From the NCBI GenBank assembly GCA_024229515.1, contig JAAESI010000048.1:1-64000 (forward strand): a stretch of DNA of 64,000 nt, written 5' to 3'. The stretch's first letter is position 1; every line of letters begins with the position of its first letter. Origin of the DNA: Pseudomonadota bacterium. GTDB lineage: Bacteria; Myxococcota_A; UBA796; UBA9615. Below, piece by piece: positions 24,555 through 33,812 of this stretch. The notes below the pieces were generated by a model. It was not told the origin of the DNA. It was given only the letters and a program-made list of their open reading frames with translations, and ran no database searches. A program made the translations under genes and the position numbers.

Positions 24555-26237
24555 ATGGGAGACGCGTACCTCGTCCCCGAGCTGGCGCCGCTGAGCCGGC
24601 ATCGCCTCGGCGCGCTGACTTCGCTGGGCCGGCATCCGGAGAACTCGATCGAGATTCCGGATCGCTCCGTTAGCAAGTTCCACGCACAGATCCAGCGCTC
24701 CCCCGAAGGCCCCCACATCCTTCAGGACCTGGGGAGCCGCAACGGCACCTACGTGGCCGGTCAGCGCATCCAGCGGCACGTGCTGCAGGACTCCGAAGAG
24801 GTGGTGCTGGGCAGCGTCCGCTTCCGCTACCACGCTGAGCGCACGGGCCAGTCGTCGGTCACGTCCGCGTTCCGGGTGGGCGATCTCCTCAAGAACACGG
24901 GGCAGGGCGCGGGGGTCACCATCCTCGGCCCCGCAGGCGGTTCGAGCGGTCGCGTCGCGATCCACCAGGGCGACTCGGCGATCGAGCACAGCAACGCGTT
25001 CCAGATGGCGCACGACTCGTTCCAGCCGGCCGAGGTCATCCGCGACATCGACGCCTTGAAGCGGGACTACGAGAAGCTCCGCATCGCGCACGAGCTCAGC
25101 GCCAGCCTGCGCTTCGACGCCCCGTTGGACGAACTCCTGGAGCAGATCGCGGCCCGCAGCTTCGACCTGATCGCCGCGGATCGCTGCGCCATCCTGCTGA
25201 TGGCGGAGGACGGCATGTCCCTGGCCCCCCGGGTGGTCATGGAGCGGGGCGGCGGTCAGCCCAAGGAGGCGATGCAGCTGAGCCAGACGGTGCTCAACGA
25301 GGTCGTCGCGAACAAGAAGGCGGTGCTCGCCACCGACGCCATCACCGACGGTCGGTTCCAGGCGGCGCAGTCGATCGTCGCCCTGTCGATGCGCTCGGCG
25401 ATGTGCGTGCCCCTCATCTACGAAGACGAGATCTTCGGGGCGATGCACCTGGACTCGCTGCACCAGACCCACGCCTTCACCCCCAAGGATCTGCAGCTGT
25501 TCCAGCAGGTCGCGAACAAGGCCTCCTCGGCGCTCAAGAACGCCAGCCTGCTGCAGCAGGTCGAGCAGGAAGCGGAGACGCGCGCGCGGCTGGGCCGCCT
25601 GCTGTCACCGAACCTGGTCGAAGAGGTGGTCAACGGCGACCTCGACCTGGCCCAGGGCGGCGAGCGGCGGCAGTCCTCGGTGATGTTCGCCGACATCCGC
25701 GGCTTCACCTCGATGTCGGAGCAGCTGGACGCCCAAGAGGTGACCTCGATGCTCAACGAGTACTTCGAGGTGATGGTCGACGTGGTGTTCCAGCACGGCG
25801 GCACGCTCGACAAGTACATGGGCGACGCGATCATGGCGTTGTTCGGCGTGCCCAAGGAGACCGAGCACTACATTCACGACTCGGTCCGGTGCGGGCTGCA
25901 GATGCTCACGGCGCTGCGATCGCTGAACCGCGTTCGGCAGGCGCGGGGTGAGCAGTCGATCGAGATCGGCATCGGGCTGAACTGCGGCGAGTCGATCTGG
26001 GGCCCCCTGGGCTCCCGCAAGACGATGGACTACACGGTCGTGGGGGACGCGGTGAACGTCGCCTCCCGGCTCTGCAGTCGGGCCAGCCACGGCGACCTGA
26101 TCATCAGTCAGTCGATCTTCGAGGCGGTGCAGGGCGACTTCGTGCTGGAGGAGCTCGAGCCCGCGACCCTCAAGGGGAAGGCCGAGCAGGTCTGCATCTG
26201 GAAGGTGGTCTCCGAGAAGGGCGTGTCCCAGGGCTAA
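24555..26237 (+). CDS. FHA-GAF class III adenylate cyclase
   Basis: This 560-residue signalling enzyme has three parts. The FHA domain (about 18-92) has GRHPEN, VSKFHAQI and DLGSRNGTYV, which read phosphothreonine. A GAF domain (about 178-335) follows. The cyclase domain spans about 372-550. The metal-binding aspartates are Asp 380 in FADIRGFT and Asp 424 in DKYMGDA. Lys 420 and the later DYTVVGD give the adenine-type specificity pattern, and VNVASRL has the Asn and Arg of the transition state. It should make cAMP in response to a GAF ligand, while the FHA domain links it to a Ser/Thr kinase. Several kinases are encoded nearby. No transmembrane segment is present. Its TAA stop shares bases with the stop of the convergent gene. 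Confidence 0.93.
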   Translation: MGDAYLVPELAPLSRHRLGALTSLGRHPENSIEIPDRSVSKFHAQIQRSPEGPHILQDLGSRNGTYVAGQRIQRHVLQDSEEVVLGSVRFRYHAERTGQSSVTSAFRVGDLLKNTGQGAGVTILGPAGGSSGRVAIHQGDSAIEHSNAFQMAHDSFQPAEVIRDIDALKRDYEKLRIAHELSASLRFDAPLDELLEQIAARSFDLIAADRCAILLMAEDGMSLAPRVVMERGGGQPKEAMQLSQTVLNEVVANKKAVLATDAITDGRFQAAQSIVALSMRSAMCVPLIYEDEIFGAMHLDSLHQTHAFTPKDLQLFQQVANKASSALKNASLLQQVEQEAETRARLGRLLSPNLVEEVVNGDLDLAQGGERRQSSVMFADIRGFTSMSEQLDAQEVTSMLNEYFEVMVDVVFQHGGTLDKYMGDAIMALFGVPKETEHYIHDSVRCGLQMLTALRSLNRVRQARGEQSIEIGIGLNCGESIWGPLGSRKTMDYTVVGDAVNVASRLCSRASHGDLIISQSIFEAVQGDFVLEELEPATLKGKAEQVCIWKVVSEKGVSQG

Positions 26238-26590
26238 CCCGGATCCGACTCCAGGCGCCAGTCGGGGTAGTCCCAGCGCCACCGCTCCAGATCGCAGGTC
26301 CCCGAGTCGCGGAACTCGATCCCTTCCGCGATCAGCCGCTGCCGCTGCTCTTCGGCCCGCCCGAATTCATCCTTGAAGCTGATGCCTCCGCCGGCGTTGA
26401 TGACGCGCTGCCAGGGCACGTCCGAGCCGTCCGGCAGGCGGGCCAACGCAAAGCCGACCTGGCGGGCGAGGCGGGGGTTCCCCAGGACCGCGGCGACGTC
26501 CCCGTAGGTGGTCACCGCCCCCTCGGGCACGGTCCGCACCACGGCGTAGACACGCTGGGGGAAGGTCGGCTCGTTCTTCTTGGTCGGCAT
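26234..26590 (-). CDS. Alkyltransferase-like DNA-binding protein (MGMT fold without the reactive Cys)
   Basis: The 118-residue protein matches the DNA-binding domain of O6-alkylguanine-DNA alkyltransferases: FPQRVYAVVRTVPEGAVTTYGDVAAVLG and ARQVGFALA. The active-site motif PCHRV of true alkyltransferases reads PWQRV (residues 59-63), with Trp in place of Cys. It therefore cannot accept alkyl groups and belongs to the ATL type, which flips O6-alkylguanine and flags it for nucleotide excision repair. The C-terminal LERWRWDYPDW is an extension. The ATG at 26590 lies only 24 nt from the divergent lipoprotein gene. Confidence 0.9.
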   Translation of the reverse strand: MPTKKNEPTFPQRVYAVVRTVPEGAVTTYGDVAAVLGNPRLARQVGFALARLPDGSDVPWQRVINAGGGISFKDEFGRAEEQRQRLIAEGIEFRDSGTCDLERWRWDYPDWRLESDPG

Positions 26591-26614
26591 CGCTTGTGGC
26601 AGGGTGCCGGAACT

Positions 26615-28576
26615 GTGCGTTGGCTGCCCGCGATCCTCGTCCTCGCGCTCCTGACGGGCTGTCCCCAGCCGGTCGAGCTGCCTCCCTGCGGCCTCGACGC
26701 GTACCCCGGCACGGGCGCGGACCTGCTCGATCCGTGGCCGAACGTGCACCTCGTCGCCTCCACCGACGCGGGCTGCCGGCTCGCGATCCCGTCCGCTGCG
26801 GTGCCGGTGGGTCCGGAGTCGCAGACGTTGGACATGAGCCCGCTGAACCACCGGGACGGCTTCTCCCCCGCGGGCACGATGGTCTGGAGGCCGGGGTTCG
26901 CCATCGATCCGAGCTCGCTGCCCCCCCTGACCGATCCCGGCTCCTGCCTCGCGGAGGACAGCGCCATCCAGCTGTGGGACCTCGTCAGCGGACTGAGGCT
27001 GTCGTGCTTCGCTGAAGTCGACGCCTGGCCCGAGCAGGCGGAGGCATCCCGCGCGCTGCTGATCCGGCCGATGCAGCACCTGGGCTTCGGCCGTCGGATC
27101 GCAGTCGTAGTGACCACGGATCTGCTCCGCGCCGACGGCACCGCCGCCGCCCCGTCCGATGGCTTCGCCGCGCTGCTGGAGGGGACGAGCGACCACGACC
27201 CCGTGGTGGAAGCGTGGACGGCCGCGCTGGTGGAGCGGCTCGACGTGCTCGGCACGCCCTCGGACCGCATCGTGCTCGCGTGGGACTTCCCCACCGCCAC
27301 CCAGGCCTCGATCACGGCGCCGCTGGACACCGTGCTGGAGGCGGTGCGCGCCGACACCCTCCCGGGAGCCGACATCGGCACGGTCACGGTCACGGAGTTC
27401 AACGACGCCGACAACGGCGACACCATGCCGTCGGGGGTCTGGCGGGAGGTCCGCGGTTCGGTTCGGTGGACCCACTTCCTCTGGGCGGAGGACGGCAGGG
27501 ACGACGCTCCCGAAGACGACCACGACTCGGGCCAGTTCCGCATCGACCCCGCCACCGGGGCGCCGATCCCGCGGGGCGATAGCGACGTCTTCTTCACGAT
27601 GATCGTGCCCGACTCGGCCCGCAGCCAGGACCCCGGCACGGTGCCCGTGGTGCTCTTCGGCCACGGCATCTTCAGCTCCCCCCAGGCCTACCTCGCGTCG
27701 GCCACGGACGCCGAGAGCACCATCGATCTGTGCGAGCGGATGGGCGCGATCTGCATCGGATCGGAGTGGCGCGGACTCACCACCCGCGACGTCGGCGACC
27801 CCCTGCGCGTGGCCCGAGACCTGGGCCGCTTTCCGCTTCTGACGGACAAGCTGGTCCAGGGCACGGCGAACCAGATCGCGATGGCCCGACTGTTCGAGAC
27901 CTCGTTCGTGCAGGAGGCCTTCCTGCAGTCCGATGGCGAGCTGCTCGTCGACCCCGACCGCATCCACTACTTCGGCATCTCGTTGGGCGGGATCTGCGGC
28001 ACGGTGCTGCTGTCCAACAGCGAAGTTGTCGACTACGGCGTGCTCCACGTGCCGGGCTCGATGTGGGCGACCATGCTGGAGCGGTCCAGCAACTGGGGCG
28101 ACTTCGAGTCGTTCGTCACGGTGACCCAGCCCGACCCCGCGTTGCGCCAGATCATCTACGCGCTCAGCTCGTTGCTCTGGGATCCGGTCGATCCGATCAA
28201 CCACACCGCCGGCCTCGCCGACAAATCGGGGCTGTGGCAGATCTCCGTAGGCGACGAGCAGGTCCCCAACTTCACCGCCGAGGCGTTCGCCCGCACGATC
28301 GATCTGCCCCTGGTGGGCGAACCGGTGACGGCTCCGTGGGGGCTGTCGGTGAGCGCGGCTCCCCAGGGCCCGGGCGCCTCCGGGATGGTCCAGTTCGACA
28401 GCGGCTACCCGCCCGCGCCGAACGTCAACCGGCCCGCCGAGGAGACCGGCGCCCACAAGGCGATCCGGCACAAGGACGCGATGAAGACGCAGACGGTGCA
28501 GTTCTTCGCCGACGGCGCCGAGGGCACGATCATCCACACCTGCGACGGACCCTGCGTCTTCGACCCCGAGAACTAG
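26615..28576 (+). CDS. Lipoprotein of the alpha/beta-hydrolase type
   Basis: I start this at GTG 26615, which directly opens a canonical lipoprotein signal ([15 protein letters not shown]). A TTG 21 nt upstream would only add residues. The mature 635-residue protein begins with a proline-rich stretch. A domain with [13 protein letters not shown] (oxyanion region) and [15 protein letters not shown], a G-x-S-x-G-G nucleophile elbow, indicates an esterase or lipase-like alpha/beta hydrolase. A catalytic His candidate is in the C-terminal [15 protein letters not shown]. Two Cys pairs may form disulfides (CDGPC near the end). It is likely anchored in the outer membrane. The oxoprolinase gene follows after 7 nt, but a shared pathway is not obvious. 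Confidence 0.78.
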   Translation: MRWLPAILVLALLTGCPQPVELPPCGLDAYPGTGADLLDPWPNVHLVASTDAGCRLAIPSAAVPVGPESQTLDMSPLNHRDGFSPAGTMVWRPGFAIDPSSLPPLTDPGSCLAEDSAIQLWDLVSGLRLSCFAEVDAWPEQAEASRALLIRPMQHLGFGRRIAVVVTTDLLRADGTAAAPSDGFAALLEGTSDHDPVVEAWTAALVERLDVLGTPSDRIVLAWDFPTATQASITAPLDTVLEAVRADTLPGADIGTVTVTEFNDADNGDTMPSGVWREVRGSVRWTHFLWAEDGRDDAPEDDHDSGQFRIDPATGAPIPRGDSDVFFTMIVPDSARSQDPGTVPVVLFGHGIFSSPQAYLASATDAESTIDLCERMGAICIGSEWRGLTTRDVGDPLRVARDLGRFPLLTDKLVQGTANQIAMARLFETSFVQEAFLQSDGELLVDPDRIHYFGISLGGICGTVLLSNSEVVDYGVLHVPGSMWATMLERSSNWGDFESFVTVTQPDPALRQIIYALSSLLWDPVDPINHTAGLADKSGLWQISVGDEQVPNFTAEAFARTIDLPLVGEPVTAPWGLSVSAAPQGPGASGMVQFDSGYPPAPNVNRPAEETGAHKAIRHKDAMKTQTVQFFADGAEGTIIHTCDGPCVFDPEN

Positions 28577-28583
28577 CGGCCCC

Positions 28584-31500
28584 ATGGGCTGGCGCATCGC
28601 CGTCGATCGGGGCGGCACCTTCACCGACATCCTCGCCGAAGACCCGCGTGGAGCCGTGCTCGTGCGCAAGGTGCTGTCCGCCGATGGCGCCATCGCGGAT
28701 GCGGTCGAGGCGATCGTCCCGCCTACGGAGACCCTCGACGAGCTCCGCGTCGGGACCACCGTGGCGACCAACGCGCTGCTGACCCGGACCGGCCCGCGGA
28801 CGGCCCTGATCGTGACCCGAGGCTTCGCCGACGTGCTCGAGATCGGACACCAGGCCCGGCCTGATCTGTTCGCGCTGTTCGTGCGGAAGGCGGCGCCCCT
28901 GTGCGAGGTCACCGTGGAGATCGGGGGGCGTGTGTACGCCGATGGTACGGTCGAACAGGCCATCGACCCGGCCGAGGTGACGGTTGCCCTGCGCGGCCTC
29001 CGGGAGGCTGGGATCGAGGCGGTCGCGATCGCCCTGCTGCACGGGTACCTGCACCCCGCCCACGAGCGCCAGGTGGGGGCGCTGGCGCGGGTCGCGGGCT
29101 TCGGCCAGGTGAGCCTGAGCAGCTCCGTCGCGCCCGAGATCGGCCTCGTGGCGCGGGCCGAGACCGCCGTGGCGGACGCGTTCGTGTCCCCGACCCTGGC
29201 GCGGTGGACCGACGCCCTCGCTCGACGCGTGGGGGAGGGGACCGCCCTGCGGTTCATGAAGTCGTCCGGCGGGCTGGCCGAGCCGGCTCGATTCGGCGGT
29301 GTGGATGCGCCCCTGTCCGGCCCCGCCGGCGGGGTCGTCGCCTGCGCCGCAATCGCGCGCGAGTTGGGGCTGGAGCGGGTGCTCGGGTTCGACATGGGCG
29401 GCACCTCGACCGACGTCTGCCGCTGGGCGGGCGAACTGGAACGACGCGGGGAGATCACCGTGGGCGGTGTGCGCATGCGGGCCCCGAGCCTGGACGTGCG
29501 CACGGTGGCGGCGGGGGGCGGATCGATCGTGGCCGAGCAGGACGGGCGGCTGCGTGTCGGGCCGGCCAGCGCGGGCGCCGATCCGGGCCCGGCCTGCTAC
29601 GGGCGGGGCGGACCGACGTCGGTGACCGATGCCAACGCGGTGCTGGGGCGCATCCAGCCCGACTTCTTCCCCGCCGTGTTCGGGGACTCGGGGTCCGAAT
29701 CCCTGGACATCGGGGCGGCGCGGGATGCCCTCGAAGCCGAGCGCGCCGCGGGAGCCCTGGCGGTGGCGGACGCGACCATGGCGGCCGCGATCATCGAGCT
29801 GTCGTCGGCCCGGGGGCACGATCCCGCCGCTCACACCCTGATCGCGTTCGGCGGGGCCGCGGGCCAGCACGCCTGCTCGATCGCGCGCCAGTTGGGCATT
29901 CGGCACGTCGTGGTGCATCCCCGCGCCGGCGTGCTCTCGGCTCATGGCATTGCGGCAGCGACGCGGCTCGCGACCCGCACCGTGCCCGTGATGGAGCCCT
30001 GGGGGTCCCTGTCGCCCGAGGCCCAGGCTCGCGTGACCCTCGCCCGGGCCGACGCCAGCGACGAGTTGGGCGGCGGCGACGTGACGATCCGCGAGCGCGC
30101 GGAGCTACGCTACGTCGGCGCGGAGACGACCCTGGCGGCCGACGATCGGCGCGACTTCGAGGACCAGCACGAGCGGCGCTTCGGGTTCCGACGTCCCGGC
30201 GCCGACGTCGAAACGGTCAGCATCCGCATCGAGGCGCGCAGCGACGGCCGATCCCCGACCCCCGCGGGCGTGCCTGCCGTCCCCGCTCCCTTGCCCCCGC
30301 CCGCGGCGGTCCGGCGGGTCGGCTTCCACGACCCCTCGGGCGGCCTCACCTGGCACGACGTGCCCGTTCTGACCCGCGAGTCCCTCGTGCCCGGGGCCTC
30401 CGGCGACGGTCCGGCGCTCATCCCCGGACCGGTCACGACGGTCGTGGTCGATGTGGGCTGGTCCCTGGCCGTGGATGCCGGCGGCGTCGTGCACCTCCAC
30501 GAGGCCGGGACCGGCCGTCGCGGGCCCGGGACCGTGCGGCGGGGTCCCGTGCGCCTGGAGCTGTTCTGGCGGCGCTTCATGTCCATCGCCACACGCATGG
30601 GGGAGACCCTCCGTCGCGCCGCCTGGTCGGTGAACATCAAAGAGCGGCTCGACTTCTCCTGCGCGGTCTTCGACGGGGCAGGGCACCTGGTCACCAACGC
30701 CCCCCACATCCCCGTGCACCTGGGGGCGATGGGGGAGACGGTGCGCACCCTCGCCGCGCGGCTGGGCGACGAAGTGCAGCCCGGTCGCTGCTGGGCGGTC
30801 AACGATCCGTTCGCCGGCGGCTCCCACCTGCCCGACATCACGGTCATCACCCCGGTCTTCCGCCCCGGCGCGGACCGGCCGTTCGCCTGGGCCGCCAGCC
30901 GCGGCCACCACCAGGACGTGGGGGGCCTGACGCCGGGATCGATGCCGCCGCACTCCAGGACCCTCGCCGACGAAGGGGTCCGGCTGGACGACCTGCTGCT
31001 GCTGGAAGATGGGCGGCTGCGCGAGCACGCGGTCCGCGCCGCCCTCGCCGCCGGCCCTCATCCTTGCCGCAGCCCCGACGTGGTCGTCGCCGACCTGATC
31101 GCCCAGGCCGCCGCCAACACCCTCGGGGGGCGGCTGCTCAACGAGCTCGCGGACGCCGAGGGAGAGGCTGCGGTGACCGCCTACATGGGCCACATCCTCG
31201 ATGTCGGGGAGGAGACCGTGGTCGGGTGGCTGGCGACCCTCCCCGAGGGGGTCCTGCGGTTCGTCGACGGCCTCGACGACGGCACCCAGATCGCCGTCGC
31301 CCTGGAGCGCACCGGCGCTCGGTTGACCGTCGACTTCGCCGGCACCGGCGCGCCGTCCGAGACGAACCTGAACGCGCCCCCCGCGGTGGTCCGAGCGGCG
31401 CTGCTGTACGTCCTTCGGTGCGTCGTCGGCCGCGACATCCCGCTGAACGAGGGGTGCCTGCGGGCCGTCGGCCTGGTGCTGCCCCGCCCGTCGGTGCTGG

Positions 31501-32066
31501 CCCCGCCGCCGGGATCCGCGGTGGTCGGCGGCAACGTGGAGACCTCCCAACGGGTGGTGGACGTGCTCCTGGGGGCCCTCGGCGCGGTCGCGGCGTCCCA
31601 GGGGACCATGAACAACCTGACCCTCGGGGACGGGACCTTCGGCTACTACGAGACGCTCGCGGGCGGCGCCGGCGCCGGGCCCGATCAGCCGGGGGCCCAC
31701 GCGGTCCACACCCACATGACCAACACCCGCATGACGGACGCAGAGGTGCTCGAGTGGCGGTGCCCCGTGCTCGTCCGCGAGACCGCCATCCGCCGCGGAT
31801 CGGGAGGCGAGGGGGCCGCCCCCGGGGGAGACGGCCTCGTTCGACGGCTGCAGGCCCGGGTTCCGCTCACCGCCTCGCTGCTGTCCGAACGCCGGGAGCG
31901 GGCGCCGTTCGGGCTTGCGGGGGGCGCCGACGGAGCAAAGGGCAGCGCCGCCGTGCATCGCGCCGGCGGGCCCTCGGAGGCCCTCGGGGGCCGCTTCACC
32001 ATCGCCCTGGAGCCCGGCGATGTGCTTGAGGTCCAGACCCCCGGCGGGGGCGGCTGGGGGGCCTGA
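28584..32066 (+). CDS. 5-Oxoprolinase/hydantoinase-type fusion protein (HyuA-HyuB)
   Basis: The 1160-residue protein joins both halves of ATP-dependent oxoprolinase. Residues 1-640 are the HyuA half: [38 protein letters not shown] and [14 protein letters not shown], an ASKHA ATPase. Residues from about 655 are the HyuB half: [47 protein letters not shown] and [14 protein letters not shown]. The fused layout and order match eukaryotic-type 5-oxoprolinase (about 1250 residues). N-methylhydantoinases and acetophenone carboxylases share the fold, so the substrate is not certain. If it is a 5-oxoprolinase, it would open 5-oxoproline to glutamate and complement the Ggt at 1589-3193. A GC hairpin follows the stop. 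Confidence 0.88.
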   Translation: MGWRIAVDRGGTFTDILAEDPRGAVLVRKVLSADGAIADAVEAIVPPTETLDELRVGTTVATNALLTRTGPRTALIVTRGFADVLEIGHQARPDLFALFVRKAAPLCEVTVEIGGRVYADGTVEQAIDPAEVTVALRGLREAGIEAVAIALLHGYLHPAHERQVGALARVAGFGQVSLSSSVAPEIGLVARAETAVADAFVSPTLARWTDALARRVGEGTALRFMKSSGGLAEPARFGGVDAPLSGPAGGVVACAAIARELGLERVLGFDMGGTSTDVCRWAGELERRGEITVGGVRMRAPSLDVRTVAAGGGSIVAEQDGRLRVGPASAGADPGPACYGRGGPTSVTDANAVLGRIQPDFFPAVFGDSGSESLDIGAARDALEAERAAGALAVADATMAAAIIELSSARGHDPAAHTLIAFGGAAGQHACSIARQLGIRHVVVHPRAGVLSAHGIAAATRLATRTVPVMEPWGSLSPEAQARVTLARADASDELGGGDVTIRERAELRYVGAETTLAADDRRDFEDQHERRFGFRRPGADVETVSIRIEARSDGRSPTPAGVPAVPAPLPPPAAVRRVGFHDPSGGLTWHDVPVLTRESLVPGASGDGPALIPGPVTTVVVDVGWSLAVDAGGVVHLHEAGTGRRGPGTVRRGPVRLELFWRRFMSIATRMGETLRRAAWSVNIKERLDFSCAVFDGAGHLVTNAPHIPVHLGAMGETVRTLAARLGDEVQPGRCWAVNDPFAGGSHLPDITVITPVFRPGADRPFAWAASRGHHQDVGGLTPGSMPPHSRTLADEGVRLDDLLLLEDGRLREHAVRAALAAGPHPCRSPDVVVADLIAQAAANTLGGRLLNELADAEGEAAVTAYMGHILDVGEETVVGWLATLPEGVLRFVDGLDDGTQIAVALERTGARLTVDFAGTGAPSETNLNAPPAVVRAALLYVLRCVVGRDIPLNEGCLRAVGLVLPRPSVLAPPPGSAVVGGNVETSQRVVDVLLGALGAVAASQGTMNNLTLGDGTFGYYETLAGGAGAGPDQPGAHAVHTHMTNTRMTDAEVLEWRCPVLVRETAIRRGSGGEGAAPGGDGLVRRLQARVPLTASLLSERRERAPFGLAGGADGAKGSAAVHRAGGPSEALGGRFTIALEPGDVLEVQTPGGGGWGA

Positions 32067-32068
32067 CC

Positions 32069-32122
32069 GCCCCTCGTGGGGGCCTCCACAAGTGTGACGG
32101 CCGCGTGCACAAGTCTTGGAGG
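32069..32122 (+). terminator. Terminator-like hairpin and second inverted repeat after the oxoprolinase gene
   Basis: Directly after the TGA stop, GCCCC and GGGGC arms around a short TCGTG loop (about 32069-32083) form a strong GC stem. There is no T-tract, so intrinsic termination would be atypical. A second imperfect inverted pair, CCTCCACAAG at 32083-32092 and CTTGGAGG at 32115-32122, lies in the leader of the next gene. The 104-nt gap has no other feature that I can support. Confidence 0.35.
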
Positions 32123-32170
32123 CGCCCATCCTGGGTTGTCCGGGAGGTGCAATCGACCTCTACTGTTTTC

Positions 32171-33310
32171 ATGAGCTTCCGCTCCCTCGGAACTGCCGTC
32201 CTCCTCGCCGCGTTCGCGGTGTTCTCGCTGCCCGCCGACGCGGAGGCGAAGAAGAAGCGCAAGAAGGGACCCGCGGTCGCGGTCTGGGACGTGTTCGTCG
32301 AAGACGACGATCGCGCCGAAGCGTGGCACTGGTACACCCGCATCAGCGCCGCCATCGACGAACTCGAAGATCTGCGCGCCGATGACGAGCTGACGTTCGA
32401 GCCGCGCGTGCTCGGGGGCGAAGGCGTGTCCGTCGCCGCGACCAACGCCAGCCGCTGGCTGGACGGCGCCTGGGTCGCCTTCCGCGGCCGCGAGTACGAC
32501 GTCGCCGCCCGGTTCGCCGAGGACGCCCTGAAGCTGGTGGACGGCTTCCCCGCCTCCCGCCTGCCCGACGGACTCGTCCGCGACCTCGAGTTGATGGTCG
32601 CGCGCGCCCGCCTCGCCGACGGCGATGAGGCACTGTCCCGCTCCGCCCTGCGGGCCGCGGTGCTGTTGGATCCGACCTGGGAAGCCCGCGACGGGTGGGA
32701 GTCGCCGGAGCTGGTCGCGCTGTGGCGGGATGTCGCCGCCGAACGCGCCGAGGCGCCGCCGGCCACGTTGATCGTGCGCACGAGCCAGCCGTTCACCGAC
32801 GTGCTCGTGTACGGCGTCCGGCACGGCACCACCGGGCCGAGCAGCGAGCTCGACCTGCCGCTCCCCCCGGGGCTCTACGAGGTCACCGCGCGCAAGGCCG
32901 GCCACGCCGACGCCAGCGAGCGGGTGCACCTGCGTCCCCACGACATGACCGAGCTCGACCTCGCCATCGAGGTACGCAACAGCGCGGGCTTCCAGGAGGC
33001 GCTGGTGGACGCCCTCGCCGACCCCACCGGCCAGCGCACCTCGCCGGTCTGGAAGGGGCTGGGCAACGCGTCCGACGCGATCGAGGCGGAGGCCGTACTG
33101 ACGGCGCGCTACACGATCGTCGACGGCGGGCCGATCCTTCAAATCGGGCTCTACCTCCCGGGCCGCCAAGGCTGGGGCTTCTACCGGGCGCTGCCTCTGA
33201 CGGGCGACCTCGGCCGCGATCAACTGGGGGTCGAAGACACGATTGACGACCTGATCACCGCGATCGACCTGGCGCGCGCGCCACCGATGCTCGCGGTCGT
33301 CCCCGAGTAG
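32171..33310 (+). CDS. Secreted protein with a PEGA-like domain
   Basis: ATG 32171 opens a signal peptide (MSFRSLGTAVLLAAFAVFSLPADAEA). In-frame sequence upstream lacks a plausible start context. The 379-residue protein continues with a basic stretch (KKKRKKG) and a helical region containing TPR-like elements (WVAFRGREYDVAARFAEDAL, SALRAAVLLDPTWEARDGW). At about 215-285 it has a PEGA-like beta domain (PATLIVRTSQPFTDVLVYG, LPPGLYEVTARKAGH). PEGA domains occur on the outer face of many bacterial envelopes and carry short beta-sandwich repeats. No enzyme motif is visible. The protein is probably periplasmic. Confidence 0.7.
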   Translation: MSFRSLGTAVLLAAFAVFSLPADAEAKKKRKKGPAVAVWDVFVEDDDRAEAWHWYTRISAAIDELEDLRADDELTFEPRVLGGEGVSVAATNASRWLDGAWVAFRGREYDVAARFAEDALKLVDGFPASRLPDGLVRDLELMVARARLADGDEALSRSALRAAVLLDPTWEARDGWESPELVALWRDVAAERAEAPPATLIVRTSQPFTDVLVYGVRHGTTGPSSELDLPLPPGLYEVTARKAGHADASERVHLRPHDMTELDLAIEVRNSAGFQEALVDALADPTGQRTSPVWKGLGNASDAIEAEAVLTARYTIVDGGPILQIGLYLPGRQGWGFYRALPLTGDLGRDQLGVEDTIDDLITAIDLARAPPMLAVVPE

Positions 33311-33319
33311 CGCTCCGGT

Positions 33320-33763
33320 TCAGTCTTCGAACGCCGGGTCCGGCGCTGCCGTGATGGCATCGGACGCCGTCCACCGGGCCGGCTCCCCGTCCCCGTCGGC
33401 GTCGATGGTGCACGTCGCCGACCAACTCTTCGCCGTCGCGACCACCTTGTACTGGCCCCACAGCAGGATGTCCGGCTGGAAGCCAAGCCTCGCCCAGCAG
33501 GGGGGCGCGGTGTCCCACGGGCTGGCCTCGGTCGGCAGCGCCGCGGGGTGCTGGGGACAGCCCAGGTAGGCGCCCGTCTCCTCTTCGATCGCCGCCTGCA
33601 GGTCCGCGATGTGCTCCAGGTTGATGCCGCACTCGGCGGTCCGGGACCGCGTCTGCGCGCTCTCCCAGGTCGGCTTGGTGACGACGAGGGCGACCAACAG
33701 CGAGCCGACCAGCAGCACGAAGATGAGGGGGCCGGAGGCCTTCCGGTAGGGCTTGGCGGTCAC
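33320..33763 (-). CDS. Single-pass exported protein resembling myxobacterial pilin-like proteins
   Basis: The 147-residue protein has a hydrophobic N-terminal segment at about residues 11-29 (GPLIFVLLVGSLLVALVVT) preceded by a short basic stretch. A helical part with AECGINLEHIADLQAAIEEE follows, and then a beta-rich tail (LWGQYKVVATAKSWSATCTID, DADGDGEPARW). This order, including the Cys near the helix and the final DADGDG strand, recalls PilA-like proteins of this phylum. The prepilin peptidase motif GFTLIE is missing, so assembly into a pilus is uncertain. The gene converges with the PEGA-like gene (9-nt gap) and diverges from a kinase gene. Confidence 0.5.
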   Translation of the reverse strand: MTAKPYRKASGPLIFVLLVGSLLVALVVTKPTWESAQTRSRTAECGINLEHIADLQAAIEEETGAYLGCPQHPAALPTEASPWDTAPPCWARLGFQPDILLWGQYKVVATAKSWSATCTIDADGDGEPARWTASDAITAAPDPAFED

Positions 33764-33812
33764 GCCTCAGGGTACCTCGTCGTGTTAGATTCCGACGTCC
33801 CCTGGACGGAGG

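Noticed and set aside
28584..32066. Long frames overlapping the oxoprolinase gene on both strands.
   Set aside because: They are Arg/Pro/Gly-rich shadow frames caused by high GC content, and the oxoprolinase frame has clear domain motifs.
32136..32166. TTGTCC and TACTGT as -35 and -10 boxes for the PEGA-like gene.
   Set aside because: The spacing of 19 nt is too long and both boxes are weak matches.
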